Assembly: GCA_022865365.1 (NCBI GenBank)
Contig: JALHSW010000253.1
Span: forward strand, 1-13,634
DNA: 13,634 nt
Origin: Acidimicrobiia bacterium
GTDB taxonomy: Bacteria > Actinomycetota > Acidimicrobiia > IMCC26256 > PALSA-555
Reading direction: 5' to 3'
The notes under the pieces were generated by a model that did no database searches, had not been told where the DNA came from, and saw nothing but the letters and a program-made list of their open reading frames with translations. This document shows positions 1-5,221 of this stretch, one piece after another (position 1 is the first letter of the stretch; each line of letters begins with the position of its first letter). The position numbers and the translations under genes were made by a program.

Positions 1-1952
1 CCGGTGAACACCCGTCGCCCACCCTTCGGGAGGTCCACGACGAGGGGCGTGTCGCCCATCCCCCAGTACGAGACGTCCTCCCCCTCGAGGCGATGGACCG
101 AGGTCTTGGCGGTGTAGCGCGCGGCGGGGTCGAGCAGCGGGTTGAACGGGTCCTCGTTCACGTAACCACCGACGCCGGGGCCGTGCCATGGTGCCGCTTG
201 GAAGATGCCGCCCTTGTAGTTGCCGGCCCAGGTGCTCACTCCGGAGCCGGGGATCCCGATGTTTCCCGTCAGCATCGCGACGAAGTAGGTGGCACGATTG
301 TGCAGGGTCGCGTGGAAGTAGTGGTTTACTCCCTCGCCGACATGGAACGCGGCCGGCTTGATCGTCGCGAGATCGTCGACCAGGCGCTCGATCAGGTCCT
401 TGGGCGCGTGAGTGATCTCAGCGACGGTGTCGAGGTCGTAGTCGGCGAGGTGCTCGCGGTACATCGAGAGTGCCGTCGCCACCTCGACCTGCGAGCCGTC
501 GGCGAGGGTGATCGTGCCCCGCCAGTCGAGGGCGGGGTCGATGCCATTCGCGGCAAGCGTGTCGCCGAGGTCCTCGCGCGTGACGGCGCGAAGCGCTCCG
601 GTCGCGGCGTCGACGAGTACGCGGTCCCCGATCTGCGCGTACTGCTCGGGGAGCATCCCGTGCAGCGTGAAGCTCGGCGAGTCGAGCGGGAGCTGGTTCA
701 CGTAACCCGGGAACACCTCGTTGGCCCGGACCCGCGCGAGCGTGTCGAGGCGCACGAGTAGCGGCATGTCGGTGAAGCGCTTGAGGAACTCCGCGTCGTA
801 GCGCCCCGAGTCGATGAGCTCCTTCGCGATCCCGAGCATCAGCGCAGTATCGGAGAGTCCGGCGCGGACGGGAATCCAGTAGTTGGACTTGGAGGACGGA
901 GCCGAGTACTCGGGATTGATCGCGACGATCTTTCCGCCCCGCTCGATCACCTCCTGGAACCAGTGCGAGTCCGGCATCTTGTTCTCGACAAGGTTCTTGC
1001 CAACCATGACGACGAGTCGGCTGCGGCGCATGTCATTCATGTCGACCTCAGTGGTCTGGAGGCCGTGCACGAACGGGAAGCCCGGTGCCTGGTCGCCGCG
1101 CCACGTGTACTCGGACCAGTCGCTCGCCGCGAGCGCCGCTTCGGGGCCGACGCCGCGGACGTCGGCGTCAAGGAGCGCAAGTGCATTCGCGAAGCGGAAC
1201 AGCCCGAACTTCCCGGCGACGCCGTGCACGGGGAGCGACGATCCGAGCTTCATGGTGCGAACCCCTGCTTCGAGCCAATGCTCGAGCATCTCGGGTTCGT
1301 ACCCGTCCTTCTCGATGAGTCTCCGCCTGCCCTCGTCGCCGCTGTAGGTCTTCGCGATCGCGCGGAGGGCTTTGGCGACATAGTGGTTCGCCTCGTCCCA
1401 GCTCACGCGCACGAAGCCGTCCTCGCCGCGTGCGTCGAACCGGTACTTGGTACGGAGGTGCGGCTCGTCGGAGAGCGACGGGAATCCCGCGTCGGCCCAC
1501 TCCTTCCAGCCCTTGCGAATCATCGGGTACTTCGCCCGGTACGGGCCGTACACACGACGATGCACCGTGTAGCCCTTCGGGCAGCCGCGTGGGTTCCAGG
1601 CGACGGTCGAGCTGTTGCCCTGGAGGTCGCGGTAGTCGCCACCGTCGTAGTTCTGCTCGATGCGAACGACGATGCCGTTCCGCCGGAACGCGCGAAGGCG
1701 GCATTGGTGTGTGTCGTTCGGCGCGCAGACGAACGTGAACGTGTCGTCGTAGGCGTACTGGTCGCGATACACCCGTTCCCAGCCTCGGTCGGGGTACTCG
1801 AGGAGCGGGTTCGGGATTCCCGGCGCCGCACTCAGGAACCCGAACGCCGGGTTCGACGACGCGTACGCGACAAGGACCGCACCACCCGAGAGGGCTAGGA
1901 AGGATCTCCGGGTGATTCCCCTTGGCTCCCGCGTCCCCCCCGCTCCGTCCAC
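1..1952 (-). CDS. Tat-exported molybdopterin oxidoreductase, nitrate reductase / nitrite oxidoreductase alpha-type (partial, C-terminus outside window)
   Basis: Only the first 650 residues are present; the gene runs off the left edge. The chosen GTG start gives a twin-arginine signal (T-R15-R16-S-F-L-A followed by a short hydrophobic stretch), so the enzyme should be folded with its cofactor and exported. An N-terminal iron-sulfur site is visible: C76-x3-D80-x3-C84, with the fourth ligand C124 in NPRGCPKG. The segment AASDW (D278) matches the Asp that binds molybdenum in type II DMSO reductase family enzymes such as NarG. The RKGWKEWADAGFP segment resembles NxrA/pNarG-type proteins. The family transfers two electrons between an oxyanion (nitrate/nitrite and relatives) and an Fe-S beta subunit, which would lie beyond the window. 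The substrate cannot be decided from this part. The Asp in the second Fe-S position distinguishes it from NarG. A DosR-like box lies 35 bases upstream of the start, suggesting control by oxygen limitation. Confidence 0.85.
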   Translation of the reverse strand, partial: MDGAGGTREPRGITRRSFLALSGGAVLVAYASSNPAFGFLSAAPGIPNPLLEYPDRGWERVYRDQYAYDDTFTFVCAPNDTHQCRLRAFRRNGIVVRIEQNYDGGDYRDLQGNSSTVAWNPRGCPKGYTVHRRVYGPYRAKYPMIRKGWKEWADAGFPSLSDEPHLRTKYRFDARGEDGFVRVSWDEANHYVAKALRAIAKTYSGDEGRRRLIEKDGYEPEMLEHWLEAGVRTMKLGSSLPVHGVAGKFGLFRFANALALLDADVRGVGPEAALAASDWSEYTWRGDQAPGFPFVHGLQTTEVDMNDMRRSRLVVMVGKNLVENKMPDSHWFQEVIERGGKIVAINPEYSAPSSKSNYWIPVRAGLSDTALMLGIAKELIDSGRYDAEFLKRFTDMPLLVRLDTLARVRANEVFPGYVNQLPLDSPSFTLHGMLPEQYAQIGDRVLVDAATGALRAVTREDLGDTLAANGIDPALDWRGTITLADGSQVEVATALSMYREHLADYDLDTVAEITHAPKDLIERLVDDLATIKPAAFHVGEGVNHYFHATLHNRATYFVAMLTGNIGIPGSGVSTWAGNYKGGIFQAAPWHGPGVGGYVNEDPFNPLLDPAARYTAKTSVHRLEGEDVSYWGMGDTPLVVDLPKGGRRVFT

Positions 1953-1986
1953 GAGACCGATCCTGGCCCCCGAGACGAGGCCCAGA

Positions 1987-2006
1987 CCAGGGCACAAAGT
2001 CCCAAA
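1987..2006 (-). promoter_or_regulatory. DosR/DevR-like box upstream of the molybdoenzyme
   Basis: Read on the minus strand the site is TTTGGGACTTTGTGCCCTGG. It has the two half-sites GGGAC and CCC with the spacing of the DosR/DevR consensus as I remember it (TTSGGGACTWWAGTCCCSAA), agreeing at 13 of 20 positions including the whole GGGACT arm. It ends 35 bases before the GTG start of the molybdoenzyme. DosR controls hypoxia genes in mycobacteria and relatives. Assignment is by motif only; no regulator gene is in the window. Confidence 0.5.
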
Positions 2007-2010
2007 ACGA

Positions 2011-2100
2011 CGGGCCCTCGTGCCCGCTTCCTGCTCAGGCAGCGACCTCGTCGTGGCAGAGGGCTTCTCGTGGGAGCGCGGACGCCCTCGCAGGGCTCGT
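2011..2100 (+). pseudogene. mobB fragment (molybdopterin-guanine dinucleotide biosynthesis protein B remnant)
   Basis: Plus-strand translation gives GSDLVVAEGFSWERG, which matches GCDVVLAEGFSWELG in the intact MobB-like protein encoded at 10889-11386. At DNA level, 2038-2082 agrees with the mobB stretch 11113-11069 at 37 of 45 positions, counted by eye. Weaker similarity extends to the left (ALV...). The P-loop and the rest of the protein are missing and no start is available, so this is a dead fragment in the gap between the molybdoenzyme and the phosphoesterase. It lies on the opposite strand to both neighbours. The original gene may have served the molybdoenzyme next door; that is inference. 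Confidence 0.6.
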
Positions 2101-2142
2101 CGAGACGGAGACCGGCCCCACGGCTGCGTGATTCCGTAGTAG

Positions 2143-2166
2143 CGGCAGGTCTTGGCGACACTGCCG
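2143..2166 (-). terminator. Possible weak hairpin downstream of the phosphoesterase gene
   Basis: CGGCAG (2143-2148) and CTGCCG (2161-2166) can pair across a 12-base loop, 27 bases after the phosphoesterase stop codon. There is no U-tract, so this is only a weak candidate terminator. Confidence 0.25.
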
Positions 2167-2192
2167 GGGGACGCGATGCACCAGAGCCGTCG

Positions 2193-3317
2193 TCAGCCCT
2201 TCGCGTTGTACACGTCGGGGCCGAAGCACGCCAGGCCCGGTCGTCCGGCGAGGCCCAGGTGTGACAGCCCGAACAGGTCTTCCATGCTGCAGAGGAGCGC
2301 GTAGTGGTTGTAGGGCGTGTCGTTGGTGGTGCCAGGCTTCACGAATTTCGAGATGATGACGGCACCGATGCGTCCGCCGCCGGGTCCGTTCAAGCCGGCC
2401 TGGGTCACGTTCGGTGCGGGTGTCGGGCCGCAGCACTCGCTCGAGTCCTCGGTGAGCTCAGCCTCGTCGAAGGTGACGATGAGCATGCCGTCCTTCTTGA
2501 AGGCCGGTGACTTCAGGATCTTCGGCACCCACTGCTTCAGGAAGGCGTCGGCCGACACGAGCCCGCCGGGCTTGCCGTCCACGCACGGTTCGTCGTGACC
2601 ATCGTTGCAGAGGTTCGGTGCGATGTAGACGAGGTTCGGTGTCTTCTTCACGCTCGCGAGGTCGGGGCTCAGCCGATCGAGCCCGACGACGTTCTTCGCG
2701 CAGAGGGGCGAGTCGATGATCGAATGGAAGTACACGAACGGGTTGTGCTTCGTCGCGTACTGGTCACCCGTCCGTGCGGCCTGCGTCGGGTCGCCCTCGC
2801 CGATCGCCGGGTGACGACACGTTGTGGGCTCGGTCGCCGAGTTCCCGATGTCCTCCATGTAGCCCCGCCACGTGAGGCGCTTGGCCGTGAGCTGGTCGGC
2901 GATCGTCTGCACCGACGCGGGGTACACGCAGCCGTCGCCGAGCACTTGATCGAGCTCGCCGGTGCCGGTCGTCTCGAACTCGGAGAAGGTGGGGCAGTCG
3001 ACCTGGGTCGCCTTGCTCGGGCCCTGGCCGCTGATCTGCGCGAGGTAGTTGCCGAGGCTCGCATGGCTCACGCCGTAGTACTGGGTGAGGAGCTGGCCCT
3101 TGGCGGTGAGCTCCTTGCTGAGGTACGGCGCCGGCGACGCCGACCCGAAGGTGGTCTCGAAGCCGGTGTTCTCGAGGTTGATCACGAACACGTGACCGGT
3201 CTGCGGTGCCTTCTTGGCCTTGGGCGCGACCGAGGCCGCTCCCGGCGACACCGATGCCGCCACCGCCAGTGCGAAGACGCAAAGTGCGACCACGACCCGA
3301 CCCACGACCCGACGCAT
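2193..3317 (-). CDS. Secreted phosphoesterase family protein (phospholipase C / acid phosphatase AcpA type)
   Basis: 374 residues. The start chosen is the ATG directly before a signal peptide (MRRVVGRVVVALCVFALAVA), with a G-rich Shine-Dalgarno stretch (GGGGGG) upstream; the longer open frame to 3536 only shadows the neighbouring dehydrogenase gene. Motifs of the phosphoesterase family (PF04185 type) are present in order: VFVINLEN (E49-N50, metal site), SHASLGNYL (84-92, nucleophile region), PNLCNDGHDEPC (235-245), TFDEAE (282-287, metal-binding Asp) and NHYALLCSMED (337-347). The family hydrolyses phosphate esters or phospholipids outside the membrane. The protein is shorter than the classical mycobacterial phospholipases C and lacks their long C-terminal part, so acid phosphatase-like activity is as likely. 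It has several cysteines in its mature part, fitting an exported protein with disulfides. Substrate not determinable. Confidence 0.82.
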   Translation of the reverse strand: MRRVVGRVVVALCVFALAVAASVSPGAASVAPKAKKAPQTGHVFVINLENTGFETTFGSASPAPYLSKELTAKGQLLTQYYGVSHASLGNYLAQISGQGPSKATQVDCPTFSEFETTGTGELDQVLGDGCVYPASVQTIADQLTAKRLTWRGYMEDIGNSATEPTTCRHPAIGEGDPTQAARTGDQYATKHNPFVYFHSIIDSPLCAKNVVGLDRLSPDLASVKKTPNLVYIAPNLCNDGHDEPCVDGKPGGLVSADAFLKQWVPKILKSPAFKKDGMLIVTFDEAELTEDSSECCGPTPAPNVTQAGLNGPGGGRIGAVIISKFVKPGTTNDTPYNHYALLCSMEDLFGLSHLGLAGRPGLACFGPDVYNAKG

Positions 3318-3363
3318 GCCCAGCCCCCCGTGACGATGAGCGGCGAACGCTACCTCGCCGCGG

Positions 3364-4491
3364 TTACGGGGTGAGGACCCCGTGCATGGGTGGGGGCCCG
3401 TCGCCTTCTCCCGCCATCGTGCGCACCAGGTCTTCGATGCCGTCGAGACCGACGATCCGGCGGGGCAGGTCGGCGAACGGGTAGCGGCCCGACGCGAGCA
3501 GGTCGAGCGCGGCGCGGTACGCCGGCGCGTCCACACCCAGCGCCCCGAGGATGCGCAGCTCCTTGAAGACGATCATGTCGGGCCAGAATCCGGGCGTCTC
3601 CGCCGAGCCGCGCGTGCCCGCCATCACGATCGTACCGCCCGGCCGCGCGGTCGAGATCGCCTGACCGAGCGCGGCAGGGGCCTTGGCGGTGACATCGACG
3701 ACGATGTCGGCGAGGCCGCCCGTCGTGGCCTTCAGCTCCGCGGCGGGATCCGCGGTGGTGACATCGACGGTGAGATCGGCGCCGAAGCGGTGTGCGATCT
3801 CGAGACGCGACTGGTCGTTGGCTCCGTAGCCGGTGACCATCACGAACGCGGCGCCGGCCTCGCGGGCCGCGACGAGCGCGGCAAGGCCGCGGATACCCGG
3901 GCCGAGGACCGCGACGACATCACCGGGCTGCGTGCCGGGCACGGTGACGCCCCAGCGGATCCCCGCGCCGAGCGGGTTGAACAGGGTGGCGACGATCGGA
4001 TCGAGCGCGGGGTCGACGCGATGCACGATCGCGTCAGGTCCCAGGTATTGGTGGGTTGCGTACCCGCCCCAAAGCCCAGGCTTCTTGTCAGCGGGGATGT
4101 AGCCGTACATGTCGCCGAGGCCGTGACGAACGCAGCGCCGGTACTCGCCGCGGGCGCACGGTTCGCACGACCGGCACGACTGGAACACCTCGACCGCGAC
4201 CCGGTCGCCGGCGCGCACGCCCCACCGCTCGGTTGCGAGCTCACCGATCTCCTCGATCAGGCCGACGGTCTCGTGGCCCGGCACGAACGCGAAACCGGTC
4301 GGGAGGACACCCGTGTACTGCTCGTGGTCGGTGCCGCACAGCCCGCATGCCGCGACCCGCACGAGCGCGCCGTCGTCGCCGACGTCCGGCCGCTCGAAGG
4401 ATCGGCGTGTGTAGCGGCGCGGTGCCTCGAGCACGACCGCCTCCACTCGCTCGGAGGAGCGTTCCCGAGGTGCCGCGACCACGGGCGGCAT
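3364..4491 (-). CDS. Zinc-dependent alcohol dehydrogenase (MDR superfamily)
   Basis: 375 residues, usual length for the family. Catalytic zinc ligands are visible in CGLCGTDHE (C52) and PGHETVG (H73, E74). The structural zinc site is C106-x2-C109-x2-C112-x7-C120. The nucleotide-binding turn is GPGIRG (197-202), somewhat different from the usual GxGxxG. The family oxidises alcohols or reduces aldehydes with NAD(P). The first ATG is used because GGGAG lies about ten bases upstream; an in-frame GTG at about residue 16 is an alternative. It is on the same strand as the phosphoesterase and 46 bases upstream of it, so the two may be co-transcribed. A perfect inverted repeat (4507-4520) sits just upstream of the start and may bind a dimeric repressor. 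Substrate unknown. Confidence 0.87.
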   Translation of the reverse strand: MPPVVAAPRERSSERVEAVVLEAPRRYTRRSFERPDVGDDGALVRVAACGLCGTDHEQYTGVLPTGFAFVPGHETVGLIEEIGELATERWGVRAGDRVAVEVFQSCRSCEPCARGEYRRCVRHGLGDMYGYIPADKKPGLWGGYATHQYLGPDAIVHRVDPALDPIVATLFNPLGAGIRWGVTVPGTQPGDVVAVLGPGIRGLAALVAAREAGAAFVMVTGYGANDQSRLEIAHRFGADLTVDVTTADPAAELKATTGGLADIVVDVTAKAPAALGQAISTARPGGTIVMAGTRGSAETPGFWPDMIVFKELRILGALGVDAPAYRAALDLLASGRYPFADLPRRIVGLDGIEDLVRTMAGEGDGPPPMHGVLTP

Positions 4492-4506
4492 CCTGACTCC
4501 CGTGCA

Positions 4507-4520
4507 ATTGACACGTCAAT
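4507..4520. promoter_or_regulatory. Inverted repeat, candidate operator of the alcohol dehydrogenase
   Basis: ATTGAC-AC-GTCAAT: two perfect 6-base arms around a 2-base centre, 15 bases upstream of the dehydrogenase ATG. Size and symmetry suit a dimeric helix-turn-helix regulator. No cognate regulator is seen next to it. Confidence 0.35.
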
Positions 4521-4580
4521 CAACCGTCGTCCGGCGGGGTGCGTCTCGGCCACTCCCGCGACGGCCGTAGCCCACAAGAC

Positions 4581-4645
4581 ATTGACATATATCGATCTAT
4601 CCCATGGGTAGGCAGATCGACCGCCATCGATTCGACGCTACCCCG
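4581..4645 (+). promoter_or_regulatory. Decayed copy of the ars promoter/operator region
   Basis: This 65-base stretch aligns with the arsI promoter region at 11455-11520 with one gap and about 51 of 66 identical positions, counted by eye. The TTGACA -35 (4582-4587) and the ATTGACATnnnTCGATCTAT operator-like core are kept, but the -10 position reads TGGGTA instead of TACAGT. Reading rightward it points into the 3' end of an oppositely oriented gene, with no ars gene behind it. It may be a remnant of a lost ars operon, or an ArsR site now placed upstream of the leftward alcohol dehydrogenase. Confidence 0.6.
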
Positions 4646-4665
4646 CACGGCGGGGCCGTGCGGGG
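4641..4665 (-). terminator. Strong GC hairpin, likely terminator of the small secreted protein gene
   Basis: Perfect 11-bp stem (CCCCGCACGGC / GCCGTGCGGGG) around a 3-base loop. It starts 15 bases after the stop codon of the leftward gene ending at 4681. There is no U-tract, which is common for terminators in GC-rich actinobacteria. Its outer arm overlaps the end of the ars-promoter-like copy. Confidence 0.6.
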
Positions 4666-4680
4666 CGGGGACGGGAGAGG

Positions 4681-5115
4681 TCAACTGCCGCAAACGAGCC
4701 CGAGTCGCTTGAAGAGCTTGGTGGGTTTCGCGAACACCGCATCACTGTCGGCGGAAGGATCGGCCTCCAAGACGGCTAACGCTGCGAGGGTGGCACCCAG
4801 CATCTTCTTGACGTCCTTCTTCAGGGCCTTGGGCTCGTTGAGCGCGTCGATCGAGGCGAGCGAGGCGCGAATCGACGGCCCCCCCTGCTCGATGAACGCG
4901 GCGTACTGCTCCGCGGTCGGCTGGTCGTTCGGGCCCAGACCGGCAAAAGCCTCGGCTGACATTGAGTTCAGGTCCTTGTTGGACTGCTTGCAGATGACGT
5001 TGGCCTGCTTGCGCCACTGCTGCTCCGACAGCGGCTTGGCGAACGCAACGCTCGTGCTGAGCACGACCGCGGCGACGCACGACGCGGCCACCAACAACTT
5101 GAATCGGACTCTCAT
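4681..5115 (-). CDS. Small secreted protein of unknown function
   Basis: 144 residues. The start is the ATG with GGAGG six bases upstream; it begins a clear signal peptide (MRVRFKLLVAASCVAAVVLS, probably cleaved after AFA around residue 26). The mature part is alpha-helical in appearance, lysine- and alanine-rich, with two cysteines (C42 in ANVICKQSN and C142 near the C-terminus) that could form one disulfide. I do not recognise a catalytic motif. Its leader, Shine-Dalgarno sequence and first ten codons are almost identical to those of the copper-protein gene at 7953-8393, although the mature proteins are unrelated, so the two are probably expressed under the same conditions. Confidence 0.75.
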   Translation of the reverse strand: MRVRFKLLVAASCVAAVVLSTSVAFAKPLSEQQWRKQANVICKQSNKDLNSMSAEAFAGLGPNDQPTAEQYAAFIEQGGPSIRASLASIDALNEPKALKKDVKKMLGATLAALAVLEADPSADSDAVFAKPTKLFKRLGLVCGS

Positions 5116-5151
5116 TCGGGCCTCCAGCCTTTGTTGCATGGACAGCTTTGG

Positions 5152-5203
5152 CCAACATGGCGATTCGCGACAGTCACGGATAGAGGACAAGGTCCCGATC
5201 TGG
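5152..5203 (-). promoter_or_regulatory. Duplicated leader/promoter block, copy 1 (GGGACCTT box)
   Basis: 52 bases that agree at 47 positions with 8417-8468. Both blocks lie upstream of a small secreted protein gene. On the minus strand it contains ATCGGGACCTTGTCCTCTAT, which has one good DosR-like half-site (GGGAC) and a weaker second arm. An alternative reading is an extracytoplasmic sigma factor promoter (GGGACC ... GTCGCG). Conservation over the whole block in contrast to the flanking DNA supports function or recent duplication. Confidence 0.5.
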
Positions 5204-5221
5204 ACCGGCGAAAGGTATTCC

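Noticed and set aside
963..1898. Plus-strand open frame of 311 codons opposite the molybdoenzyme
   Set aside because: Antisense to the Fe-S and Mo-ligand motifs; composition typical of a shadow frame.
3382..4611. Long plus-strand open frame of 409 codons opposite the alcohol dehydrogenase
   Set aside because: Antisense shadow caused by GC-rich third positions; Arg/Asp/Gly-rich translation with no recognisable motif, while the minus-strand frame has complete MDR zinc and nucleotide sites.
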